DNA of 64,000 bases, from contig JBEBXH010000009.1 in the NCBI GenBank assembly GCA_040391785.1, positions 1 to 64,000 of the forward strand, read 5' to 3'. This stretch comes from UBA5239 sp040391785. Lineage in GTDB: Bacteria > Verrucomicrobiota > Lentisphaeria > Victivallales > Victivallaceae. Positions 1-7,545 of the stretch are shown here, piece by piece (the stretch's first letter is position 1; every line of letters starts with the position of its first letter). The notes under the pieces are model-generated. The model was not told the origin of the DNA. It was given only the letters and a program-made list of their open reading frames with translations, and made no database searches. Position numbers and translations under genes: made by a program.

Positions 1-29
1 GTGCAGATCAGTCGATCTGCCGCTGGTGC

Positions 30-58
30 GCGAGGAACGCGGAGTTCCTCGCATTTTT
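30..58 (+). terminator. Rho-independent terminator of an upstream gene
   Basis: A perfect 9-bp stem (GCGAGGAAC at 30-38, GTTCCTCGC at 44-52) with a 5-base loop is followed by five T residues at 54-58. The T run is on the plus strand, so it would end a plus-strand transcript entering from the left edge. A smaller perfect hairpin (GCAGATC/GATCTGC) lies at 3-20. The gene it serves is outside the window. Confidence 0.7.
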
Positions 59-71
59 CTTCTCTGTATAA

Positions 72-956
72 TTACCGGCAATTTATGGCTACGTGGCGGT
101 TGCGCAGTTCGCCGGCGCGGATTCGTTCCACATGGCCGTCTGCCATGACGAAGTTGCCGGAGGACTGATGGCGGTAAATCGGGGCGTATTTCAGGCTGGC
201 ATTAATCGGGGCTTCTCCGTCCCGGACCGAACCGGCCAGGCTGAAGGTATAGAGGCCGCCGATGGAGGAATCATTCAGTGTATCGTCGTTGTCCGGATAG
301 ACATTGTCGAGATAGAGGTAGTTGCTGCCGTAAATGATCGGGTAATTAATTTCACCGGGGGCCATGGCGATATTGGCGTCGCTCCAGCCCATGAATGCCA
401 GGCCGGTGAATTGGCCCTGTTCGGCGAACGTGAATAAATTGCTGGGGCGTTTTATCTGGTTGGATTTCAAATAACGCCAGGGTTTGGTCACGGAGGCGTG
501 AACCGACAATCCCGAGGTATTGAATCCGCCCACCGCAATCGATATGCCGTAGCTGAGCCCTTGTCCGCAGGCCGGTCCGTTGGCGGCCGGTGCGATGATC
601 TGATACTTGGCGCTGGGGCAGTTGAATGATTTCGGGAGCCCGCCGCCGAGGCGGACATCCGTCATAACGCCGCCCTGGGTTTGCGGGCCTTTGTAGTTTT
701 TGCCGCAGTAATTTCCCAATTGCCAGGCCCATGTTCCAATCCCGCTGTGATGTCCGTATCCCGGCGGATAATAATCGTCATTGTCGGAGGTATAGCCAAA
801 TGCCGCAAGACCAATGGTTTTCAGGTTATTGGTACAGCTGCTGGTGCGGGCTTTTTCCCTTGCCGCATTCAATGCGGGCAAGAGCATGGCCGCGAGTATT
901 GCGATGATCGCGATTACGACCAAGAGCTCAATAAGTGTGAAAATAGTCCTTTTCAT
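72..956 (-). CDS. Pseudopilin-like protein, prepilin cleavage/methylation and H-x9-DG type
   Basis: A type II secretion/pilin-like exported protein of 294 residues. The N-terminus has a short basic leader, then FTLIELLVVIAIIAILAAML, the prepilin peptidase site plus hydrophobic helix. The C-terminus carries H-Q-S-S-G-N-F-V-M-A-D-G, the H-x9-DG motif typical of the DUF1559-like families that are heavily expanded in Planctomycetes and Lentisphaerae. The start at 956 is chosen over the in-frame ATG at 965 because AAGGAG lies 9 bases before 956 and directly abuts 965. It follows the LacI-type gene by 18 bases on the same strand, so the two are probably cotranscribed. Members of this family are usually substrates or surface proteins of unknown function rather than core secretion parts; the specific role here is unknown. 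Confidence 0.88.
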   Translation of the reverse strand: MKRTIFTLIELLVVIAIIAILAAMLLPALNAAREKARTSSCTNNLKTIGLAAFGYTSDNDDYYPPGYGHHSGIGTWAWQLGNYCGKNYKGPQTQGGVMTDVRLGGGLPKSFNCPSAKYQIIAPAANGPACGQGLSYGISIAVGGFNTSGLSVHASVTKPWRYLKSNQIKRPSNLFTFAEQGQFTGLAFMGWSDANIAMAPGEINYPIIYGSNYLYLDNVYPDNDDTLNDSSIGGLYTFSLAGSVRDGEAPINASLKYAPIYRHQSSGNFVMADGHVERIRAGELRNRHVAINCR

Positions 957-974
957 CGAAAGCATCTCCTTATA

Positions 975-1979
975 TTATTCTATGTGATTTGGCGCCATAG
1001 CGCAGGAATTCCGCAATACCAGTTCCGGCTCAATCCAGTGAGTCATCTGCGGCTGCTCCGGACTGGCAATTCGTCTTAACAGAAAATCGACCAGATAAAA
1101 GGCCGATTCGCCGATCTTTATATCAAGCGTGGTCAAGGCCGGGACCGCATAACGGCTCTCCAGAATGTTATCGAAGCCCACAAACGACATTTCCTCCGGG
1201 ATTTTCACGCCCGCGGCACTCGCGATAGCCATTGCCGCCATGGCGGTTACATCATTCTGCGCTATGATCGTGGTGGGACGTTCCCGGCAGGCGAGGATCT
1301 GCCGTGTGGCGGCTTCTTTGGACTCGATCGTATTTTCGGTGGGGGTAATCCATTCGGGCCGCACCGGCAGCTCTTTCTCCGCCAGAAAATCCAGGAATGC
1401 CTTGTAACGGGGCTCCGGGTCGTGGTTGCAGAGATAGCCGAATTTGCGGTGCCCCTTGTCATACAGATAGTTCAGTACCTTCCGGATGGCGGCGCTCCGG
1501 TCAACCAGCACGGCGTCATGCTGGGTGCTTTTGTAGCCATAAAGCACAAAGGGGACGTCGGACGGCAGCCCGTTCAGCATGTCCTCCGGCGTATTGGTAA
1601 TAATACCGTCCACTCCGTGATCGGCCAGGACATTGTAGGCTTCGCGCAGGTCCGAATGCTCCCAGAAAGCGAACAGGCTGGCATAGTTCCGTGCCGCCAT
1701 TTCGCGCTGGGCGGTGGCCATGATTTCGCTGTAGCAACGGTCCTTGATCGAATAAAAAAGCATGCCTACCGTGAAATGCTTTTTGGTGATCAAGGCACGG
1801 GCGGCTTGATTCGGCCTGTAATTGAACTTGTTTGCCGCGAGAAGAACCATCTGGCGCGTCTCTTCGGATACTTTATATTTCGGGTCACGGTTCAAGATGG
1901 CGCCAACCGCGGTTTTTGACAATCCGCAATGCGCCGCCAGCTCTACCAGTGTGATTCCCTTTTTCTTGATTCCAGCCAT
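975..1979 (-). CDS. LacI-family transcriptional regulator
   Basis: A DNA-binding repressor of 334 residues. The N-terminal helix-turn-helix reads ITLVELAAHCGLSKTAVGAI, followed by the hinge region (NYRPNQAARAL), then a periplasmic-binding-protein-like sensor domain ending in the usual VGFDNI and LTTLDI segments. Family knowledge: it binds a palindromic operator and responds to a small molecule, usually a sugar. Two palindromes with the shared core GAACGTTC occur upstream, one just downstream of its own -10 box (2004-2019) and one upstream of the divergent lipid operon (2151-2170). This suggests autorepression and control of that operon. The effector cannot be read from the sequence. Confidence 0.93.
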   Translation of the reverse strand: MAGIKKKGITLVELAAHCGLSKTAVGAILNRDPKYKVSEETRQMVLLAANKFNYRPNQAARALITKKHFTVGMLFYSIKDRCYSEIMATAQREMAARNYASLFAFWEHSDLREAYNVLADHGVDGIITNTPEDMLNGLPSDVPFVLYGYKSTQHDAVLVDRSAAIRKVLNYLYDKGHRKFGYLCNHDPEPRYKAFLDFLAEKELPVRPEWITPTENTIESKEAATRQILACRERPTTIIAQNDVTAMAAMAIASAAGVKIPEEMSFVGFDNILESRYAVPALTTLDIKIGESAFYLVDFLLRRIASPEQPQMTHWIEPELVLRNSCAMAPNHIE

Positions 1980-2003
1980 TCTGCTTTCACCTGAAATTAA
2001 TCT

Positions 2004-2019
2004 ACGAGAACGTTCCCGT
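2004..2019. promoter_or_regulatory. Probable LacI-type operator in the repressor's own promoter
   Basis: ACGAGAACGTTCCCGT is a 16-bp palindrome with one mismatch. It begins about 8 bases downstream of the -10 box of the lacI-type gene, where a bound repressor would block transcription. It shares the core GAACGTTC with the palindrome at 2151-2170. Confidence 0.75.
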
Positions 2020-2027
2020 TGCTAATA

Positions 2028-2055
2028 ATTATAACGGCTTTTATGGAAAAATCAA
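2028..2055 (-). promoter_or_regulatory. Promoter of the LacI-type regulator and pseudopilin
   Basis: On the minus strand TTGATT (2050-2055) is separated by 16 bases from TATAAT (2028-2033). The predicted start point is close to or inside the operator at 2004-2019. Confidence 0.7.
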
Positions 2056-2150
2056 TAGCTGAAAGTGAAATATTTGAAGTTTTGATGTATTAATTGCAAA
2101 TCGGGATAGCGAAGCGTTGTTCATTTCTTCTATTATCCCGATATTGAGGT

Positions 2151-2170
2151 TTATGGGAACGTTCCCATAA
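2151..2170. promoter_or_regulatory. Probable LacI-type operator upstream of the lipid operon
   Basis: TTATGGGAACGTTCCCATAA is a perfect 20-bp palindrome with the central CG typical of LacI/GalR operators. It lies about 100 bases upstream of the first gene of the 2269-14068 operon and upstream of the candidate -10 boxes. Confidence 0.8.
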
Positions 2171-2205
2171 TTGCGATATTCAGCAATCACCGGGAGAACA
2201 AATAA

Positions 2206-2239
2206 TATAATTTGTTTTTGAGTGAAACCGTGTTATGGT
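2206..2239 (+). promoter_or_regulatory. Candidate promoter elements of the lipid operon
   Basis: A perfect TATAAT lies at 2206-2211, but its -35 is weak. A second arrangement is TTTGTT (2211-2216), 17 bases, TATGGT (2234-2239). Which one is used cannot be decided by eye. A ribosome binding site (TAAGGA, 2255-2260) precedes the ATG at 2269. Confidence 0.4.
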
Positions 2240-2268
2240 AAGTACAAATCAGTGTAAGGAATGCGGCG

Positions 2269-2727
2269 ATGCGGTTTTTATTGCTTGACAAGATAACGGA
2301 GTGGAAGCTTGGCGAGAGCGCTTCCGCGATAAAGAACATTGCTCTGAGCGAGGATTACTTTGACGATCATTTCCCGCGCAAGCCGATCATGCCCGGTGTG
2401 TTGCTGATCGAAGGCATGGCGCAGCTCGCCGGCATCCTGTTGGAGGAAAGCGCCAAGGTCGAACCGGGCATCAAAATCAAGGCGTTGATGAGCATCGTCG
2501 AAAAGATGAAATTCCGCAATGCGGCGTACCCGGGGGATTCGTTGAGTTATCATGCGGAGATCGTTTCGCTGAACGAGCTCGGCGGGCGTTGCAAAGTGTA
2601 TACCCGGCGCGGCGATGACGAGATCGCCGAGGGCTCGCTGGTGTTTTCGTTTCACGAATTCAATGAACCGGTACTGGAGGCCCGTCGCGCCGAGACGTTG
2701 GCGCTGTGGCTGAAGGGAGTACAGTGA
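2269..2727 (+). CDS. FabZ-like 3-hydroxyacyl-ACP dehydratase
   Basis: A hotdog-fold dehydratase of 152 residues that would remove water from 3-hydroxyacyl-ACP during chain building. The FabZ signature is intact: H34-F-P with P39 and P42-G, then E48 in LLIEGMAQ, giving the catalytic His and Glu. Length is normal for FabZ. It is the first gene of the operon, and its stop codon overlaps the next ATG by one base. A shorter relative that has lost this motif lies in the same operon at 7134-7544. A housekeeping role is possible, but the surrounding ketosynthase pair, carrier protein and radical SAM genes point to a dedicated pathway. Confidence 0.88.
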   Translation: MRFLLLDKITEWKLGESASAIKNIALSEDYFDDHFPRKPIMPGVLLIEGMAQLAGILLEESAKVEPGIKIKALMSIVEKMKFRNAAYPGDSLSYHAEIVSLNELGGRCKVYTRRGDDEIAEGSLVFSFHEFNEPVLEARRAETLALWLKGVQ

Positions 2728-3602
2728 TGGCCGAGTATCCGGTTTATATCTCAGGAATCGGTATCGTTTCCGGCGTGGGTTGGAATACGACCGAACATCT
2801 GGGTTTTGCCGGGCCGGTCACGGTGGATATTGCGCCTGATTTAGATGAAGCCGCACAGCGTTTGAACGCCCGGCGGATGGTTAAATATATGTCTTCTGGG
2901 GCGCTGCTGATGGCATTGGCCGCGAATGAAGCACTGGCTCAAGTTGATATTTCCGGTTACGACCCGGAACGGATTGGGTTGTATGCCGCGACAGGGCTGG
3001 CCGCCGGGAACATCGAAGAGAGCATGGCGGCGCTGCATGCTGCCGCGGATGAAAACGGCAAGCTGGATTTGTCGCGTTTCAATCGGGATGGACTGGCAGT
3101 GATTAATCCGTTGATGAGCTTCAAAGTATTGGCAAATATGCCGGGCTGCATCGTCAGTATCATGCACAAAATCAAGGGGCCGAATCTGCTGTTCAATCCA
3201 TTCGAGGATCAGGGGATGAACGCTGTTTTCGAGGCGTACCGAGCGATTCGTTACGGCGAGGCGGAGGGGGCTTTACTGTTGGCTGGAGATTTTCCGTCGC
3301 ATCCAGCGAACTTGACCTATTTGCGGGAGAACAAATTACTGGCTCCGGGCGAAATGGTCAACTCTGCCGGGGTGGCTTTGTTTCTTACGGCGAGGCCGGG
3401 GCAGGCACTGCTTAAAAACTGCGACGTATCGTATACCGGCGATGGTTTTGGCGATCCGCTGGCCGCTCAATTCGGGCGGACGATTGCGGCGGCACCGTTG
3501 CTGCAATTGGCATTGATGGCGCGGGGCACTGACTTGCCCGGTCGGATTTCCGCATTTGGACAGACTTTGACGATGGAGGTGCAATCATGCAGCACCGCGT
3601 AG
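2727..3602 (+). CDS. Ketosynthase-like protein lacking the catalytic cysteine (chain-length-factor type)
   Basis: A 291-residue protein related to the N-terminal half of beta-ketoacyl synthases (YISGIGIVSGVGWNTTEH at the start; EAYRAIRYGEAEGALLLAGD after the nucleophile position). Where KAS enzymes have the Cys nucleophile it reads GPNLLFNPFEDQG, and the two C-terminal His motifs are absent because the protein is short. It is therefore probably non-catalytic. In type II polyketide and aryl polyene systems such proteins form a heterodimer with the active ketosynthase and set chain length. The active partner follows directly with a 16-base overlap. The ATG at 2727, overlapping the fabZ-like stop, is preferred to an upstream in-frame ATG at 2706. 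Confidence 0.8.
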   Translation: MAEYPVYISGIGIVSGVGWNTTEHLGFAGPVTVDIAPDLDEAAQRLNARRMVKYMSSGALLMALAANEALAQVDISGYDPERIGLYAATGLAAGNIEESMAALHAAADENGKLDLSRFNRDGLAVINPLMSFKVLANMPGCIVSIMHKIKGPNLLFNPFEDQGMNAVFEAYRAIRYGEAEGALLLAGDFPSHPANLTYLRENKLLAPGEMVNSAGVALFLTARPGQALLKNCDVSYTGDGFGDPLAAQFGRTIAAAPLLQLALMARGTDLPGRISAFGQTLTMEVQSCSTA

Positions 3603-4786
3603 TAATCACCGGTTTTGGGGTGGTCAGTCCCATCGGCACCGGCAAGGATGCATTCTTTGCTGGGTTGAACGAAGGGCGCTGTGGAATCGGCCCGATCCAG
3701 TGTTTTCCAGCGGACAATCTGGAGGTAGGAATCGCCGGTGAGGTCGACGATCTACCGGAGGAATTTCAATATCCGGGCGACCGCAAAGTCGGGTTTGCGC
3801 TGGCGGCGGTAAACGAGGCGCTGACCATGGCGGGCGAACGCGGTTTCGATGCGGAAATGCTGCTGGATATCGGCAGTAGTTTGGAGGTATATAACGTTCA
3901 GGCGTTGGCCGGGCGCGAGTGCCGGATCACCATCGATGAACTGCTGCAATTGAACGCCGATATCCGGTATCCGCTTGATACTGCCGGGCGGTTGCTGCTT
4001 CAGCGTTACGGCGCGCCGAAGCGCTTTCTGAACAATGTTTCGGCCTGTGCGGTGGGTGTGCAGACGGTCGGGCACGCGTTTGGCATGATCCGGCGCGGCG
4101 AATGCCGTCGGGCGTTGGCCGGGGGCTTCGACTCGATGTTGAATACGCTTGGCGTGGGTGGTTTCCAGAAGCTCGGGGCGCTGTCGGCGAGCGGCTGCCA
4201 CCCCTTTGATGCTTCGCGGTCGGGGCTGGTGCTTGGCGAGGGAGCCGGGATGGTTTATCTGGAGGCATTCGACGATGCGTTGAAATCCGGCAAAACGATT
4301 TACGGCGAGATTGTCGGTTACGGCTCCACGCTGGATGCCTGTAATCTGAGCGCGCCGGATGAATCCGGTGATGGCGCCGTCCAGGCGATGAGCCTGGCGC
4401 TCAAGGACGCCGGTCTGCGGCCGGAAGAGATCGACCTGATCAATACTCATGGTACCGGTACTTCGCTGAATGATCCGGTGGAAAGTACCGCGATTCACAA
4501 AGTTTTCGGCGATCACGCTAAGAATTTGCCCGCGGTGGCCGTCAAAAGTATGACCGGCCATCTGATTGCCGCAGCGGGAGCCATGGAGCTGATCAGCTGT
4601 ATTTATTCATTGCTGGAACACTGTGCGCCATGCAACGTCGGGCTGGAAAAGGTCGGGCGTGGCTGCGAGTTGAACCATGTCACCGGCAAGGAGGCGCGGG
4701 AATGGCATGGCAGGACGATTTTGACCAATAGTTTCGGATTCGGCGGGCAGAATGGTTCGCTGATTATCAGGAGATATGAAGGATGA
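3587..4786 (+). CDS. Beta-ketoacyl-ACP synthase (FabF/KAS II type)
   Basis: A condensing enzyme of 399 residues that extends the acyl chain on the carrier protein. The catalytic triad is complete: C154 in NNVSACAVG, H288 in NTHGTGTSLNDP and H325 in KSMTGHLIAAAGA. The C-terminal NSFGFGGQN loop is also present. Its N-terminus overlaps the Cys-less homologue at 2727-3602, so a KS/CLF-like heterodimer is likely. Its stop overlaps the next gene (ATGA). It may condense malonyl-ACP as in ordinary fatty acid synthesis; the starter unit cannot be inferred. Confidence 0.93.
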   Translation: MQHRVVITGFGVVSPIGTGKDAFFAGLNEGRCGIGPIQCFPADNLEVGIAGEVDDLPEEFQYPGDRKVGFALAAVNEALTMAGERGFDAEMLLDIGSSLEVYNVQALAGRECRITIDELLQLNADIRYPLDTAGRLLLQRYGAPKRFLNNVSACAVGVQTVGHAFGMIRRGECRRALAGGFDSMLNTLGVGGFQKLGALSASGCHPFDASRSGLVLGEGAGMVYLEAFDDALKSGKTIYGEIVGYGSTLDACNLSAPDESGDGAVQAMSLALKDAGLRPEEIDLINTHGTGTSLNDPVESTAIHKVFGDHAKNLPAVAVKSMTGHLIAAAGAMELISCIYSLLEHCAPCNVGLEKVGRGCELNHVTGKEAREWHGRTILTNSFGFGGQNGSLIIRRYEG

Positions 4787-5481
4787 TGGAACAACAGATT
4801 GCCGTGGTAACGGGGGCTTCCGGCTGTATCGGGAGCACCGTTGCGGACAGGCTTGAAAAGGATGGATTCAGGGTCTGGCGAATTTCGCATTCGCGGGCGT
4901 TGCCCTGCGAATATACAAAACAATGCCGGAATCCGGAAGATGCTGAGGCGATATTCGAGGAGATTTACCAGCAGGAAAATCGCCTCGATGTACTGGTGAA
5001 TTGCGCCGGTGCGGTCAGTGAATCTCCGGCGTTGATGACCGAGTTGGATGACTGGCGCAAGATGCTTGACGCGAATCTGATGACTGCATTTGTCTACAGC
5101 CGTGCCGCAGGAAAATATATGCTGCTGGGGCGCTATGGCCGGATCGTGCATTTATCCAGTGTGGCGGCGCGTTTCGGCGGGCGCGGCGAGATCGCTTATG
5201 CCTCGGCCAAGGCCGGGCTGGAGGCGATGGTCCGTGTGTTGGCGCTGGAGCTGGGGCGGCGCGGCATTACGGTGAATGCCATTGCGCCCGGCGTGATCGA
5301 GAGCGAAATGACCGCGTCCATCCGCCGCGAATATGGCGAGGCGCTGCTTGAGCGGATTGCCGCCCGGCGCTTCGGCCAGCCGGATGAAATTGCGTCGGCT
5401 GTGGCATTTTTGACCGGCAAAGAAGCGGCTTATATCAACGGACAGGTAATCGCCGTGGATGGCGGCATGGGACTTGGATAA
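4783..5481 (+). CDS. FabG-like short-chain dehydrogenase/reductase (first copy)
   Basis: A classical SDR of 232 residues, probably the 3-oxoacyl-ACP reductase of this pathway. It has the nucleotide-binding TGASGCIG near the N-terminus, NCAGA, a catalytic serine in HLSSVA, the YxxxK pair in YASAKAG, and a C-terminal YINGQVIAVDGGMG. Start and stop both overlap the neighbouring genes. A second FabG-like gene lies at 6425-7132; two reductases may act on different intermediates. Confidence 0.9.
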   Translation: MMEQQIAVVTGASGCIGSTVADRLEKDGFRVWRISHSRALPCEYTKQCRNPEDAEAIFEEIYQQENRLDVLVNCAGAVSESPALMTELDDWRKMLDANLMTAFVYSRAAGKYMLLGRYGRIVHLSSVAARFGGRGEIAYASAKAGLEAMVRVLALELGRRGITVNAIAPGVIESEMTASIRREYGEALLERIAARRFGQPDEIASAVAFLTGKEAAYINGQVIAVDGGMGLG

Positions 5482-6041
5482 TGGAATTTACCGAACTCAT
5501 TAACAAACGCCGTAGCATCCGGTCGTTTGTGGACCAGCGGATCGCGGACGATCTGGTTCAGGAGCTATGTACTCAAGCGTTGAAAGCGCCCATGGCCAGC
5601 GACCGTCAGAATGACCGCAAACTGATCCCAGTCGCAGACCGTGAAGTTTTGCAACGGATGGCGGAGGCTGTACGGAAAAGCTGGGGGCTGCTGCTGGCGG
5701 AAACAAGCGAAGCCGTACGGGATGAATTCGGTGATTACGCGCACAATTTCTATCATTTCGGCAATGCTCCGCTGGTGGTATTTCTGGCGGGGCGGCGACC
5801 GCCGGAGTTTCTGAAAGCGGCGGTGGGTGAACAGCTCGCGGAGCGGATTCACGGCAATGGCGCGTCGGTATTGATGGCGGCACAGCAGTTGATCCTGGCG
5901 GCGGAAAATCGAGGCCTTGGCAACTGCATGATGACCGGACCGCTGGCTGCTGAAGATGTTTTGAAACAGGAACTGGGGCTGAATGGCCGTTGGATTTTAT
6001 ACGGAGTGATTGCAATGGGGTATCCGAATGAATCGCGATGA
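5481..6041 (+). CDS. Nitroreductase-family flavoprotein
   Basis: A 186-residue FMN-dependent oxidoreductase of the nitroreductase fold. The opening RRSIRSF and the later NGASVLMAAQQLILAAENRG and GVIAMGYP are typical of the family. Substrate is unknown. No FabI, FabK or FabL-like enoyl reductase is visible in the operon, so this protein could reduce double bonds, or the product may stay unsaturated; both are inferences. Its start overlaps the stop of the upstream SDR and its 3' end overlaps the carrier-protein start. Confidence 0.85.
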   Translation: MEFTELINKRRSIRSFVDQRIADDLVQELCTQALKAPMASDRQNDRKLIPVADREVLQRMAEAVRKSWGLLLAETSEAVRDEFGDYAHNFYHFGNAPLVVFLAGRRPPEFLKAAVGEQLAERIHGNGASVLMAAQQLILAAENRGLGNCMMTGPLAAEDVLKQELGLNGRWILYGVIAMGYPNESR

Positions 6042-6423
6042 AATATTCAAGGAAGTGGCGGCGTCGCTGGCGGAAGTGCTGGAAATTGACGCTGCCGGAA
6101 TTAAAATCACCGATAAAGTGGTAGGCGATCTCGGCGCGGACTCGCTGGACTTGCTGGATTTGATTTTTCAATTGGAACAACGCTTTAAGTTGAAAATCAA
6201 TCCGCGCGACATCGAGCGTGAGGCGCAGGCCGAACTGGGCGATATTCCTTATGAGGTGGAGGGCGTTTATACGCCGGAAGCGTTGGAGAAGCTGCGGGCC
6301 GCCATGCCGGAAGTTCCGGCGGAGGAATTTGTCGAGGGTTTGGAGACCAAGTACTTGCCGCGGGTTTTCCGGGTGGAAACCTTTGTGAGTCTGGTGGAAC
6401 GCATGATGAAGAAAGGAGCGTGA
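6028..6423 (+). CDS. Acyl carrier protein with C-terminal extension
   Basis: A 131-residue carrier protein. The phosphopantetheine attachment motif is GADSL with Ser39, followed by DLLDLIFQLEQRF, as in ACPs. Ordinary ACPs have about 80 residues; this one carries some 45-50 extra residues at the C-terminus (ending RVFRVETFVSLVERMMKKGA) that may form an additional helix or docking segment. The ATG at 6028 is preferred because it places the usual short first helix at the N-terminus. It shuttles the growing chain between the ketosynthase, reductases and dehydratase of the same operon. Confidence 0.88.
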   Translation: MNRDEIFKEVAASLAEVLEIDAAGIKITDKVVGDLGADSLDLLDLIFQLEQRFKLKINPRDIEREAQAELGDIPYEVEGVYTPEALEKLRAAMPEVPAEEFVEGLETKYLPRVFRVETFVSLVERMMKKGA

Positions 6424-6424
6424 A

Positions 6425-7132
6425 ATGAATATACTCGTTACTGGCGGAACCGGAGCATTGGGCAGCTCGATTGTCCGCAAACTGACCGCGTTGAATCACC
6501 GCGTGGCCTTTACTTGGCGCAGCAGTGAGGACAAGGCCAGGGCATTGGCGGCCGAAACCGGTGCCCTGCCGCTGGAAGCCGATTTGCTGAATCAGGCCGC
6601 CGTCAACGCCATGGCGAAAAAGCTGGAAGCGGAATTCGGCGCGCTCGACGGACTGGTCAACAATGCCGGGCTGACTCAGATACTGCCGTTTGCCTTGATG
6701 GAGGAAGAGGACTGGGACAAGGTGATCAACGGCAATTTGAAAACGATGTTTCTGGTGACTCACGCGGTGTTGCGCGGAATGATTCGGCAGAAATCGGGCG
6801 CCATCGTCAACGTCGGCAGCATCGCCGGGCACCGGTTGCTGGAAGTGCCGGTACATTATGCCACGGCCAAGGCCGGAGTTTCCGGTTTCACGATCGCGCT
6901 GGCCCGCGAGCTGGCGCGCTACAACATCCGCGTGAACGAAGTCATTCCCGGTATGCTCAACGACGGCGTCGGCAAGATGGTGCCGGAGGCGGAAATGAAC
7001 GAATACCTGAAGTATTGCCAGGCGCACCGTCCCGGTGAACCGCTGGAAGTGGCCAATGTTATCGCATTTTTGCTCAGTGACGAAGCGAGCTATATCAACG
7101 CGCAGAGTATCAACATCGACGGGGGAATCTGA
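6425..7132 (+). CDS. FabG-like short-chain dehydrogenase/reductase (second copy)
   Basis: An SDR of 235 residues with TGGTGALG for NAD(P) binding, NNAG, the YxxxK pair in YATAKAGVSGF and the C-terminal YINAQSINIDGGI. It is clearly a 3-oxoacyl-ACP-reductase-like protein and a divergent paralogue of the gene at 4783-5481. It begins one base after the carrier-protein stop and is followed one base later by the degenerate FabZ-like gene. Confidence 0.9.
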   Translation: MNILVTGGTGALGSSIVRKLTALNHRVAFTWRSSEDKARALAAETGALPLEADLLNQAAVNAMAKKLEAEFGALDGLVNNAGLTQILPFALMEEEDWDKVINGNLKTMFLVTHAVLRGMIRQKSGAIVNVGSIAGHRLLEVPVHYATAKAGVSGFTIALARELARYNIRVNEVIPGMLNDGVGKMVPEAEMNEYLKYCQAHRPGEPLEVANVIAFLLSDEASYINAQSINIDGGI

Positions 7133-7133
7133 G

Positions 7134-7544
7134 ATGAAATTCCGTCTGGTGGACCGGATCGAAAATTGGAAACGCGGGCAAAGCCTGACGGTTCGCCACG
7201 CGGTGTCGCAGGAAGAATATTCGCTGAAAAGCAGGCTTGGTGAAAACGCCGCCGCTCCGGCTTCGCTGGCAATCGCGCTGGCGGCGGAGGGTGTCGGATA
7301 TCTGCTGGCGCTGGACTCAGATTTTGAACACTGGGCTGATATCACTGCCTTTGAAAATCTGCAGTTGCCGGAAGAACGCGGCCCAGGTTTGGTGTGGGAT
7401 ATTCAAGTCAGTCGGGTTCAGGATCGAATACAGTTTTCCGGCGCGGTCAATGGCTGGGCCGAGTACCGCGAAGTGGATTTGACGGATTATTATGACCCCG
7501 GCGAACGCAAGGCTATCATCAATTCTTTATGCAGGGGAAATTAA
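7134..7544 (+). CDS. Degenerate FabZ-like hotdog protein
   Basis: A 136-residue protein whose start (MKFRLVDRIENWKRGQS) parallels that of the intact FabZ-like protein at 2269-2727 (MRFLLLDKITEWKLGES). It lacks the HFP...PG..L.E active-site motif, which is replaced by SRLGENAAAPASLAIALAAE. It is therefore probably not a dehydratase; it could be a structural partner of the active FabZ or have another thioester-binding role. The ATG at 7134 is directly preceded by the upstream stop. Homology to FabZ is judged from the N-terminus and size only. Confidence 0.65.
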   Translation: MKFRLVDRIENWKRGQSLTVRHAVSQEEYSLKSRLGENAAAPASLAIALAAEGVGYLLALDSDFEHWADITAFENLQLPEERGPGLVWDIQVSRVQDRIQFSGAVNGWAEYREVDLTDYYDPGERKAIINSLCRGN

Positions 7545-7545
7545 C

